Shown here in pieces: positions 39,312 through 53,280 of a DNA stretch of 64,000 bases; position 1 is the stretch's first letter, and the number at the start of each line of letters is the position of its first letter. This stretch comes from Corticium candelabrum (taxonomy: Eukaryota; Porifera; Homoscleromorpha; Homosclerophorida; Plakinidae): contig NC_085100.1 of the NCBI RefSeq assembly GCF_963422355.1, forward strand, positions 3,254,568 through 3,318,567, read 5' to 3'. The notes beneath the pieces are model-generated. The model did no database searches and was not told the origin of the DNA. It saw nothing but the letters and a program-made list of their open reading frames with translations. Made by a program: the position numbers and the translations under genes.

Positions 39312-42300
39312 TCAGCCTAATGCTTCGAGATCGTTAAGAAACTCTTCACTTTCCTCTTCCAGAACGATGGCAGCGATGTCGTGAAATCCCAGCTCCTTGG
39401 CATACCTATGCCTCAGATGCAACTTAGGTATGAGATTGAGAAAACGTTTCATATTATCAGCAGCAGCAGCGGTGTGACTACCGACGTGAATATATCTGCA
39501 CAAACACAACACAGTCGTACACATTACAACAAATTCAAGCCAAATATAACACAAAATCAGATATGTTATAATAGCCATGTGTAGCCAGCCTTAAAATCTA
39601 TGATCTTACTGAAGATCCCCACTCTTGTGTTTTATTTATATAGTTGTACTCGATGCCAACATGCAGATACAAAACGTGTGCCTAGGCGACTACACTGTAG
39701 GCTGTCACTGCACATAGCATCGTCAGCATCCGTTCAGTAACCAAATCATACAACATTGCACAAGACAAGCAACACCTTCAACTCCAAATGCTCTACTTCA
39801 AAGTCTGACATTCAATTGGCAGTAATCACAATGAAGTGCTCTTGCTTAATTAATTTCAGTAAACTAAAGAATTATCAACTTGACGGGGACAACAGTTCAA
39901 ACAGTGAAACACACGGCAATAGCCCAACTTTATACAAAACTTACAACTAAGGTATCTTAGACAGGAAGACAGCAGAGAATACTCACCTAGCAACAACCTC
40001 GTTGTAGAGTGATTTGGTGGTGAACGTACGTCTGAATCCTTCGTAGAATGAGAAATTACCTTGAATAACTATTTGGTTGTACAACGGCTCAATCCATGAT
40101 GACATCGAACGCACCTTGTATGCCTCAGCAACAACCAAGCACTGAAAGAAATACTTTCATTACAGCAGAAGGCACATACAAAAAAGTACCACATGCAGCT
40201 GACGTCATTGAACTTTGGATGTCGACTCATCAGATCTGTTGCTTCCTGTTGAGACAAACGTATCACACATACACCCTTTGACAACAGCTTTATCTGCAGT
40301 GCAATGAGATTGGCTTTTGCTTGACATCTCTGGCCATAATGAAGACACTCGTCCTACACAGACAACAAACGCACACAATCAATCACATGGAAAATGAAGA
40401 AGCACTTGAAGTGCAAACCCTCGGCCGGTATGCACCTTGAAGGTAAATTAGTCGTGCTATGACAAAATCGTATGACAGAATGGTATGATGTGGGTAATAA
40501 ATAAGAAGCATTATTGAAATGGCAAAGGTTGACCTTGAGGTAAGTCACGTGACTGGCTGCTAGGGTGTACAACGAGTAGCTACGCAGTTCGCCAGCCAAC
40601 GTCCGGTAGGACATCACTTCTATTTTTTACAACCTTCGCTCGTCGGTTCTTTGTGCAGGTGATTGTTTGTGCAGCTTTTGAGGTCGTAACTATGGCTGGT
40701 TTTAGGCATGGCATAGGTACCAGAGCCAAAACAAAATTAGGGTCGTACGGTCATACGGTCATCGAACGACTACTATACCCTCCACCCGGAAATCCGGGCC
40801 TCGGATAATAATCCTACAGACACACAGTACAGTACACAGTCGTTCACTAACCCTGAAGAAATTCTCTGCTGCATCTTTGTACAGTTCCTGGATTCTTGCC
40901 AAAGATTGCTTAAAAGCAGAATTGTCTTCTGCAGCAACAGGAAATCTAGAATAGTGACATTGCCACACACAATAAAGACATAATAACCTAATCGCTTTGT
41001 TTTCAAATCGCCCAGCTGCTTGTCAGCTGCCTGTTTATCCATTTCTGCAACAGCTCGATACATCCTCAAGTGCAAGGCAACCATTTCACGATCTGATTTG
41101 TCTTGCGGCCGCCACAAGTACTCTAACAAAGCTCGTTTCAGTTTTTCATGCTGTGGGAGATGACAAACGGTTCCAGTTAGTTCGCTATCAACACTGTCTA
41201 CATTATACACACTTTATTACTGCCGCTTTGAAGAAGCATTTCAAACTGGCCACACTTCCGAAGAGCATCAAAGATAAAATACATTTCTCGATAACGACCG
41301 ATACTGATCAAAAGGTGAACCTAAACAACATGCATATATTGTTTCGGTAGTCCGGTCTATCAGACTACCGAAGACATAGCCATGTATATTAAGATGAATA
41401 AAATGAACAAAGAGAGAAGTAGACAGTGAGAGAAGAAAAGTCCAAACCAATATCAATGTACACAAGCAAGCAAGAATGGATGTCAGGCAACTGTTTGCAA
41501 CTAACGAATAGAAGAGACGAATGATAGTCATATAAATAGCAAGCTATAAAAAACTTACTCCCATGCTTGCATCACGTGGTACTATTGTATGAAAATACAA
41601 TAAATGTAGAAAAGCACATACAATGGCACTAGTGTTGCAAGAAAAGAAAGAAGCAGAAGACTGAATAACAATCCATTACCATAAGATTAAATTGATTTGC
41701 TCTAGCCAGGTATGGTGTTCTTCGACGTGCTAAGCGCAGAACTGAAGCAATCCCTTCCATGCTGCATGCCAAGGTGTAACATTCATGAGACAAAATCATC
41801 AGCTCAACTTCAATCGGCAGAGCTAAAGAACATTTGATCAATGCAATATACAACTAGCATAATGATTCATCTACTAACATAGAGGCCTTAACTCAGCTGT
41901 ACTGGCGGCGAGTGACATAGCTTCTTCCAGAAGTCGATTGCCAAGAAGGTATGGTTTAGGGCAAAGACGAGCAAGAAGTTGAAACTCATTTCCGGTTGAT
42001 GAAGGGTTGAATATTACTCCTGGCTTTCCAGGAGACACTGAAGCTAGTACCCGTCAATTTTTATATACCGGTATAACACAAATAACCTAAAGTAAAAGCA
42101 TACTTTGACCAGAGTGGACCTGAAGTGCTTTTAGAATGTTTTCAGATAAAAATCCAGCCACTTCTATAGGAGACAGAACACAAGCAGCAATAAACTTCTC
42201 AGCCTGTGAATACTTGTGAATCATATTGGAGCTCAGAAGCTGAACCAGCACATCAAACGGACTTGTTTCAAGTACAGACTGGTATGAACAACCAAGCTCC

Positions 42301-45300
42301 TAAAAACAACATATAAGTTGTGTGTATGCCATTAACTGTGTACTCAGTTTTCGTTACCAGAGCCATTTCAAAACTAATAGCAACACGTAAGCAGATTTTC
42401 TTGCCACAATCACACATATGTGACAAGGTATTGAGGTACTTTGTGGTTTGCTGCACGCCTCCATATCCATAGTTCCACTGGTGCTCCAACGAGTGCTGAA
42501 ACTGAAAGCTAGTTCCATGATCGACTGCCTCTTGCTGCTTATCCTCAATTAGAAGACGCAACTTAGAGCTCAGTCCAGTATACTTTATTCGGCCAGCTGC
42601 AAGACATAGGCATGACTGCCAGACACACAAGAACACCACAATCAAATATTCTGTTCCAAGTCACAAAAGAAATTATAGCACTTACTACTACAAGTTCCAG
42701 GTCATCTGTCACTTGACGGAAAAGAGTGGACACTCTACATGCACTGGTTATGTCCTGTTCATCAAGTAGCTGACCAATAACTGCCTCTAAAGCAATCTTT
42801 TCGTCCTGTAAAATTAATTTCAGAGCTTGCAAAGCCTTGTTCATTGATCAGTAGAACAACATCTTACGTATGTCTGAAGTAAACACTCCTGCTCTCCTTG
42901 GTCTATCATCTCCAACCAATGGTTGACGTCGTCACTTATGAAAGCAGTGGCTATGATATTGTGAGTTTCTAGCATAGTCGACAGATTTGCTGATTTTGGG
43001 TTTAAATCAAACACATTCAGGCTGCCAGACTGATGTGCACCAAACCCAGGTGATAGTCGACTACGTTCAGACTGGCTTTGACATTCCTATCCATCAACCA
43101 CACTAAATGACAATGAACAACACAAAGCAGTTGTCTACAGACCTTCTGTAGTTCCACAGTTCCTCGAATTCTACACAGCCACAAGTTCTTTTCCAGTTCA
43201 GTCTTACCATTCCGGTCGCCATCAAGCAGTCCTTTGTTGTACCAGTGCAAAGCGTATTCCAAAACAACGGCTCGTTCATGTTGAGAAATGTCAGAAGTAG
43301 ATGGATGGGTCAAGAGTGCCTGAAACACAACAATTACGATACACTCAACACAAGATGTAGTCACTACTTGAACTGATACCATACCTCAAAAAAGTGACCT
43401 GCACTTTCAGGACTGCAACTGTTCGAAAGAAAAGCATTGTGACATCTTTGCCAAAACATGGCTTGTCCTTGAGATGTCTTCCACAGATCCAAAGACTGAA
43501 ACATCTCTAAGTCATGTAAAGCCTGTTATTCCGCCAAAACAACAATATAAACAGCCGCAACTCGACTTCCTATGATAGACAGACATCCTACCTGCCTCTC
43601 CGTTATAGAATCCAAAGCCAATCCAAGGGCACCAGCATACTCCCGTGCATCATCAAACTGGCCTTTGTCGAGAAGAGTTTCGATTATGACGGAATGGTTG
43701 CTGACAAGCCAGCTTTCTAGTTGAACTGATTCATCCTTTTCTTCTCCTTCTGTTTTATAAGCAAAACAAATGGCTGGATCTACTTTGGCCTTCTCCAGTA
43801 TCTTAAAAATGTTATAGAGCTTTCCATAGTCTGTCACTAAAAATCTGTCTTACACCAAGCAGTACTGACCATCAATAAAAGCCACATACCAATACAATTA
43901 TTGAAAGAGTCACCAAACTTAGCCTCAGACATAACTCGTAAGAAGTGAGAGAGCATCCAACACGGACAAAGAAGTAGAAGAATATCAGCAATTTCACTAC
44001 AGAGTTGTTCCATCCACTTTCGATTTCCGATTTTACCTGGAAATTTACTGTCTACATCACACTACAAAATAATCCAACATTCGATATAAAAATTACTAAT
44101 CGGCCGTTTGACCCAACAGATGCATGTAACCTTGTCTAGTCCTTCTTTCAACTTTTTCAGATGACGTAGGGCATCTATAAAGTCCAGTTGAATAGTCACA
44201 GCCTCGTGGAAGTGCAAAAAGTCAAGCAACAAGTTATCCTGTCAACACCAAAATATGTTTTCTTTAATATACTGTAATTTAAATAAACACCACATGCATA
44301 CCGAGTCGAAGTACTCCAGAGCTAAGCTCATTGCTTTTCCGAGTGAAGGCCGATGCTTTGCTGCGACTATAAGCAGTGAATGTAAATCATCCAACGACCA
44401 CTGATGCCACTGAATCGATCCCTTTATGCCAGTTAGTGCTCGTCCCAACACCTCAGATCCACAAGTTACGCTTAGCCATACACAAACACAATCTAGCATC
44501 TCGGCATCCTGCAATACAAAATAGCAATTATGATAGTTAAAACAGTGTATACTCAAACACACCTGTAGGCAAGCTGCTAGAATGGCCAACAGATTACGTT
44601 TCAAGGCAACAGCATGTGCCAACATTGCCCGCCACGGTTGTTTATAAGTTTGACATGACAGCAGCACATCAAACAATCCATGAGGAAGACTTTGCGTAAT
44701 CAAAACAGGATGCTCGTTTGTAGTATCAAGATCTGCAACACACACGGAAATAGAACAGTTTGAATGGCTCATAAAAGAAGCTGCTCACCAAACGTCTCTT
44801 CTTGTGCCTCGTCCTGCAGTGATAGGCTGTCTTTGCAGGCCTCTCCGACGGTTTCATTTCCTGCACTACTCTTGTCATGTGCAGCCTGTTTTCCTGCCTG
44901 GGGTACACCAATACGTGTATACAAGCGTGCTCGCTGGTCTCGTGAAGCCACAGTGTTAGCCATAAGTTTATCTTTCTGCAAACGCTTTCCTCGTTTGTCT
45001 CTTGTTTTTTGTTGTCGAGACTGCGACTGCTTCTTGTTACCCAAATTTTTCAGCACAGACTTAAATGTGAGATGAAGATGCTCTTGTAAGTGAGGATTAT
45101 GAAAGTTTTGATCAACAATCTCAAGAACCTTTGAATACAACAATTCGATCAAGTAAATAAACATAAAGTTCATTGCTAGCTGATGTCCATGTTAACCTTA
45201 TCAGCAGGAAACTGGTTCTCTTGCGCATAGCATATGAAAGCTAACCAGTCCTCACTGACTGCACATTCAACCAAGAAGCCAGGACAGAGAGCCACACTAT

Positions 45301-48300
45301 GAGCACTGCAGTATTTGAGTACTAGACACCACAAGTCGGACGCAGCTTGCGAAGTTCTAAACACAATGAATGGTGTTCACCTACTCATCGACACGAAAGA
45401 ATTTGAGAAGTCACTTTTGTATTGCTTTGGAAGAAACTGCCAAATACGTAGCGTACTCCAACCTCTGCACCACTCTTGCAGCAGTTGCACTCAGAGCAGA
45501 TGCAGTCAACAGATCGTCCACTAAGAAAATAAATGATGAGCATTACACCAAGTTCACATTGATTTAGCAATCGTGATGTAAGAGTGAGTGTTTAGGTACT
45601 TTCCGTTAACCAAACCCCATTGCTAAACATGAATACATTGTTACACAACAGAGTAGCTAAACATGTCAGCATCATTGATTAAGCAGTTACTGCTAGTAAA
45701 AAGGTTGTACACAGCCATGTGCACCATGTCACTTTCCAGACGCTGCACAAGACAACTTGAGACAAACTTAATGACAGGACATAGAAGACCTACACTACTA
45801 CACACCAGAATAAAACAAATCCGATAGCCAGCATAAAATTGATATTTTGATTGTTTTCATAACTCTTTCATTAATCCCTAAATTTTGTCATTAATTCAGC
45901 ACTGTTAAACTATAAATATAAATAAATCGTACTGCCTTGGGAGTTTGAAAATATGCATACTGATTGCACCCAATGTTTGCACACTTATTAATTCTTAAAG
46001 TAAAGGCAAGTCAACAAGTTAAGTGAAAAGTGAAGCCTTTCTGTATTGCATTTAAAGGAGAACTCTCACCAAAATCAACTATCTCAGATGAAAGCTGCCA
46101 CTTCATGACACAACCCTTTGCAACCGTTTACTGCAGAAGTTTACCGTAACGAAGAAATAAAGCATTGAAATTATCTGCATAGGCGTGTTTAGTACCGTAC
46201 GTGGCATATGCGTACCTTTGATTGTTGGTTAGCAAGGAAGACCGATATCTGTGCACATTTCAAAGTAAGGATTGTAAGACATATGGTGTCAAGTTGTGAT
46301 TTATTGACTAAAGCAAACTGGGACCCCAAAGTTATCACGCAAGTATCAACTGAGGCAATACAAACTCAGAAGGAGACCCTTCTTAGATTAGCTCATAGAT
46401 CATGTCTTGCTGAATTTTGGGTGCGTTAGGAAAATTTGGTACATGTATGGTTAAACCTAAAGTAGTTACTTCGAGAGAGTAAGACTTTGTGTACATAAGG
46501 GGAATCGTCTGAACAACTCGTTGCCGATTCTCTGCTTCTGCGGTTGTCTGGACAGTAGGTTTCCTGCAGGAAGATACCAGGCCTTGTATCTTTCTTTCAA
46601 CAAGTTTTAGTATTTGGTGAGAGTTCTCCTTTAACATCCCAATTCACATCCAGATAGCCCTGCTACAAATATCCGAATACTTTGAATGCTGAATACCTAA
46701 CTATACACTACATACAAAGAAATTCATGTCAACATTTCAACTTAAGAAAAATTATAAAATTAAAGAATTTGCATAATTTAATTAATTGACAATGTCATAA
46801 ATAGACCAAGTACGCCTAGTATGTGGTCGTACCAATTTCAGCTTTATTTGAATAAAGCTGACTCTCGGGTTGTAATCTCTGCTCCACTGGTCTTGCTTTC
46901 ATTGACTCTTCACAACAGAATTTGTACAATCGATTGGCACATTCAATATCCACCCGTAAGAAATGACTGTCTTGACCCAACATCTCAACGAAGGCCACAC
47001 AGCTTGCAGTCACTGAAGGATTGTTGAAATCTCGCAAAGCGAGTCGATATGCTTTCGAGTACCCAGACATTACTCTACAAAATTCTTTACCTCTAGTACA
47101 AATCCTTCTACTGGGAAATGCATCTTTATACTGACCGCTTGCTTCCCATTTTGCTAGTGATGTTATGATAATTGGCAAACGTGATGAAAGCAAAGGACGG
47201 CCGACCTTTCCTCAAGTAGTAAGTGAATGGCAGTCTCTCTTTGTATGAATATTGGCTGACTAGAGTAGGATGTGAAAAATGTGGCATTTCTTTCAACAAA
47301 CCTGGTCAAGAAACGCATGCATAGTAAAGCGTTATACAATGTCTATTAAACAAACTGACTGTCATCATCATCAGTATGCAGATTGTTTGTTGACTGCCAT
47401 CTGAACAAGCGAGAGACGTCACATGAGACAGATTTCTAATAAAACGTCATCAAACAAGAGAAACAAAAAAAAGCCTAATAACATTTCAACCTGCAGTAGT
47501 TCATATACGCTGACATCCTGTAATTCTGCTGCTGTCCTGTTGGCCTTAGACTGATCAGCAAATACTGCTGCTTGTAGCTTGGGGTAAGGAGCAAGAGCTT
47601 TATGAAGATTTTGAGCATTTACAGACCATACTTCCCCTCTTCTGGATATTGCTTCTTCAATACCACCAGGTGCATACATCAATGTTGCAACTGCCATGAG
47701 AGTACGATTGTGATCCAACATGTCTTGAACTGACACAGTAAGACCCCGAGAGCCAGCTACAGGCTGGAGTATCAGTTGAGAGTTAGCTAAGCTTGCTTCA
47801 AAGAGAGCATCTCGATCTGCCATACAGTGTACAATGCAGACCCAAATAACATGCTGATAGTGTAAATGAGTGTTTGTGATCCATTACCCTGGCATCGTGT
47901 AGCTGCTAAACGAAATTTGACAAGAACATGGACCCAGTCTTTTTGTTCACCGGTAAGGCCTAATTCAAGTGTATCTTGTGTATTCAATCCAAGCCTACAA
48001 AGAAAAGAAGATAATTCATCAGGTCATCAGTACTAAAGTAGCATTTATCCACATCAGCTAAACAATGCTTAATAAGAATTGTATACGAAGACTCGTAGAC
48101 TAAATGCCTGATCAAGTAACAAGCATCAGCTGACTTCTCTCCAATTTATTGTATGGCATTAGAAAAGAGTGTGTGACAAATAGTTTGCCAAACATTTCTC
48201 TTAGTGCCAAAGATGTAAGCAAACACAACAACAACCAGCCAACAGTCTCACTTCACCTGTAATGATCCATATACTCATACATCACATTAACAAGCCGACT

Positions 48301-51300
48301 CTTGATGCAATAAGAAAGAAATCTCTTATGGAAGTCTTTAGGAGTGCCAATCATGCCTTCGAACGAAGTAGCCTTGTCAGACCTACGGACAGCAGCAAGG
48401 GGATGGATTTGACCAAACAAGTTATGCACTCTAGAAATTCTTCGCAACAGCTTAGGAAAGCTTGATAGTTCTTTGTCACAAAACTGACCATGTCTATAAA
48501 ATTCATAGCACCACATTGTTGTAATGAAATTACATAAGCAAATACCTAGCCAGTTCATCAAGAACCATTTCTGATGCAAAACGCGTTGCATGGGGAAGAA
48601 CAGCCCACAACTCAGGAGGAATATAATGCCACGAATCCTGTTGATTGACTCCAACTAGAGCTGCTGCCAACTGACCAGCACTCACAGAATGGCGATCAAG
48701 CAACGGAAGAGCTTGCTGTATCCACTGTACCAGTGCTTTCCAATTATTATGTGCAAAGTAGTAGTTCCAACGTGAATGTGCATTCACTAGCTGTTGCATT
48801 TCTAAACAGAAATTTGTTATTTGACAAAAAATGTATTATCTTCTAAATTGTAGCAATGTCAGTGCCTGTGCTACAGAGTACTTAGTTAACATGCAATAAG
48901 AAACTGACCATTCAGGGGCACACCAGACCTGCCTGTCTAATCATCTACTCCCATGCATCTATTGCAATGACTAGTGTAGTGTTGACCAGTGTTTACAGAA
49001 TGACGTGAAGACATTACGTTAACAAAATTCGCATTGGACTTAAACACTTAGAAATAGCAAATAGCCACAAACCATCTGAGTCTGATGTTACGAGAAGACG
49101 GTCAAGAAGAATGCGCTCTCTTGTTTCTGTGTTCCAAGAAGAAACCCAGTCCAACGACAACTGAACATAACCTGAGCTTTCCTGATTAGTTGAAATAGAT
49201 GATATCGGCTAAACAAGAAATTACAAATTTACTAACAACCTGCAACATTAGCAGAGCAACGCAACTTACAAATTTCAACTGGAAGCCAGAAAATGGCTTG
49301 ACAGTGCCACATTTGTACCACGAAGGAGGAGAGACTGATGACTCTGTATCTTCAATTTGATTATGTGTCGATACAAAGTGATCATAGTCATGTGCTTCAT
49401 ACAGCCTCTCCACTATTCTCACATAACTGACTGCTTCGCTCTCTTTGTCTGTGAGCCATCCATTTTGCATCAACTCCAATGCCTACCAATATAGTGCAAT
49501 AATGAACAAAATACGTTGCTGTTTCAAAAGATCCATTTGGTCACACCAGTAAATCTCTGAGCTGTTTATCTACTGTTGCAAAGCAGATCTGGTGTAACTC
49601 ACGCTTGACGTCACATCCCTGCAACCAGTGTATTAGATAAATAAATAAATAAATATATAAATACATAAATAAATACAAAATAATTTAACTAAAATTATAT
49701 TACAGAACTAACCATGTTTTCAAGCAACTTCCAAGCAGATTTGATGTTTTTGTCCAACAGTGACTGCAATACATACTTAGTTCCGACTTTGATAATCGGC
49801 ATCAACTGAGGTTTCTCCAGTGTATCAGCGTCACCAGTTGCTCTTCGAATAGAAATATGTCTGACAATGGCATTCGTCAACTGAGCATCAGTACCACCGT
49901 CATCCAGTCTATTGGCCTGCAACAAATATTTCTCTATATAATGATCAGCCAAGCTTCAAACTTTCAGACACTCCACATGGAACTGTACAACGATGACTTG
50001 AGGATTTTGTAGAATTTGAAATACCATAAATTATTTTAGAATTTTGGTAATCACTGCTTTGCCAAACAGTGTCTGTTTCTGCAGTTTCACATTCTAAAGA
50101 CTGCACCATTGCTTGTAGTCATTCAATAATCCCACACCCACACTTTCTGACAAAGGAACATGTTAAAACAATTTAGATAAAAAATGTATTGCAAGTTACT
50201 GATGTTCAATTACAGATAATTCAACTGTCGTGCTAGTCTCAGAAGCACCAGAAGAACAAATGTAGTCGAAATAACAAAGTCTGACTTGTTTCAAAATAAA
50301 TCCAAACTCACATGCAGCAACTTCTTTGTCTCCGTGTGAAGTCAATCAACTTCAGGTTTTAAATTGGCAGCCTTAACCCATAAGTAGTAGTGATCTATAG
50401 CATAGTTGGCAGGTCTATATGGCATTGATTGGCCAAGGCCCTCCAGGTCTTATTACCGAAATAATAGAACGAGCTGCCCATGATATAATTGTTCTGGTAA
50501 CCCTGTAATGATAGATTAAAGTAAGTGTCAAGAGCTCTAAGAGTTGTACCACATGCCTGAGACCCACACATGCAATTTGAATTTGTTTAATTCTGACAAA
50601 CCAAACTTTCGATAGACTGAAAGTTTGAACAAAAAAACAGCATGCAAAGTCATAGTTCTCACAATTGCTGTTCTGCTTCTCTCTTTGTTCAAGAAAACTT
50701 GCAGTAATGGTACTTGATCAGTCTGAATAGCACCTTTTAAAGCAGCCTGTCACACAAGCATCACAATGATAGAACACAAGACTAACATCACAAAGAAAAT
50801 GGACCTACTCCAGTCTCAATATTTCGCCACCGGGATGCACTCATTTCATACTGCTCTTCAGCAGATGCTAGTTTCCTACCAGGTTGCTCAGAATAACCAG
50901 AAACGGGCTGACGCTTCACCAGACGTCTCAATTGATTAACATGTCTTGCTAACTGATCTAAAGGTATCTTGCTCCTGTTATCCAGTGATAGCCTGTCCAC
51001 TTCACTAACACTTCCGGCTGAGCTCTCACTGACGGCACGTTGTCGTAAATGTGGGACAGCTGGAGTTGGACTGTCGTCACCCACTACCCTTGACTCTCCC
51101 AATACTTTGTTTGAATCTAAACTGTTGAGTTCAAGACCAATCTGTGCTGTTTGATCCGCCATCAATCGTTGCAGAAAATTTAAGGTGAGATTAAGAAGTT
51201 GTTCAGCAAATTGCGATTGCTGTCTCTTTCCATGATTGTCTTCAATCGATCCAATAAGCAATTGAATAGCTGTCTCCATCTGATCAGCAGCAAGAGGTGG

Positions 51301-53201
51301 AAGCTGAGGAGAATACTTAAATATGCGAGTGGCATGGCTCTGCTCATCTTCTGCATCCTGACATTCTACATCCAACCCATCAACAAGACACATAACATAA
51401 ATAATCAACGCAGTCCCTACACTTCAGCAAATTCACTTGCCTCCTCCACTGTGAAGAAAAAATGCAATAGTATCAAGCTGACGATGTCTCACAGCACGTT
51501 CTAATGCATTCAAAGGAAGAGAATAACGTTCCCAGTGGTTCAAACGACAGAGTCTTTCAGCTAGCTTTGCATTATCAAATAGCAAGACCTAGAAATACCA
51601 ACAAGATAGCACAAAATGTGACAGTACACACAGGGAACGACTGACCTTATTGACAAGTGCCTCTTGAGAAAAATCTTGAATACAAATAAAAGCATTGGAG
51701 TCTGACAACAAGCACACAGGTGATTCACTCCGGGCCATTAATGCCACAACAATACGTTCTTGCAAACTATAATCACAATGTGTTTAGAATACAAACACAG
51801 CACGACTGCCACATAACACAATATACTAACTAACTCGTATCTCACGGCATGTGAATGTGTTGATTTTACGTCTAACAACCACACAAATCCACAATCTTCA
51901 TCTGAATCACAAAGTAAGCTAGTCACATGCCGAGACGAAGGTGCCACCACTACTGACAGAGTAGTTGCATCCAAATGAACATGTTTTATAGTCAAATTAG
52001 TCGAAAGGTTAGGGAAACCAATACAACAACTGGTGAATGGCAATTCAAGTAACTTTGCTTGGTGCACACTTGATGTCTCCTCTCTACTGGCCGCCTCTTG
52101 CTTACAAACCGACATTACAGAAGAAAACACAGAACCAAACAATGCATCTCCATCAATCCTAACATCACTGTCATCATCAGAAACGTCAATGTCTAAAGGT
52201 TTAGTTTGAGCTGAATGACACAGAACATCAAGGAGCTGACTTACAGTTTTATGACCCAAATCGCTCTGTTGTACAAGTTTTTGTTGAACTATCGTCTGGT
52301 TCACAGATCCCGTTCCAATCACATTAATGACGCTATCTGCGGATTCAAAGCCTGAAAGGCATTTCTCCATTTGACTAATACCCCTCCGAAACCAAACATC
52401 TCCAACAAGTTGAGAATTTGTCTTAGTCTCCTCGCCTTCTTCATCCCACTTGTCACCATCAATGTAGTCACACTCATCATGATCACTAATTGGTAACAGA
52501 AGACTGGCTATAATGTGACCTGGGTATTTCTCGTAGTAGCTTTGCAAGTATATCAAACACAGCCTGTCTTGTGACGTGCTGGTTGCGACACACATGGCAG
52601 TTGGTGAAACAGACAGACGAGTGAATGTCTCCTTCTCATCAAACACAGCACCTGAGAAAGATATTCAACATTCGACATACTGAGTCACTAGAATAAGTAA
52701 AAATTGATTCAATTGCCTTCTGTTTCGCTAGAATACTGCTTGACATCTAAAACAGCAATGATTTTACTTTTGTCAACATGGTATATATCTAAATAATACA
52801 GTTAAGAAAGACCAAGCAGCAAACACAAAAACCTGAAAGAGTAATGGCAATAGCCTTCACATATAAATATGGATACTTATGAGACCAGACGAGCAGAGTC
52901 TAAATATCAAACTGCCGATACACGACACGGAAACTAGTGATGCTGACTGGTGGCTCTCAACCGATGGGTTTGCAAACTGCATTGATTGGTCAAGATCAAC
53001 AACGGCTTTCAGAGTGGTTCCAGTCTGAGACTGAGTTACGACGACAAGCACGTGATTGTCAACCAGCAATGCACTGCCTGATAAACATTGACCAACTAAA
53101 TCGACTGCCCTGAAAGCATAATCTAAACAAAAAATAATCTTGTTACTAAAACAAACCAAAATCATGACCTCCACTCTCCGCCGCACCGTTCAAGAACCTA
53201 C

Positions 53202-53280
<79 letters not shown>

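Noticed and set aside
47075..47135. Continuous minus-strand frame through this segment of SPG11
   Set aside because: Conserved residues before (YYLRKGRPSFAF) and after (VMSGYSKAYRLAL) are in different frames, so a 61-nt GTCAGT...TTTGTAG intron is required.
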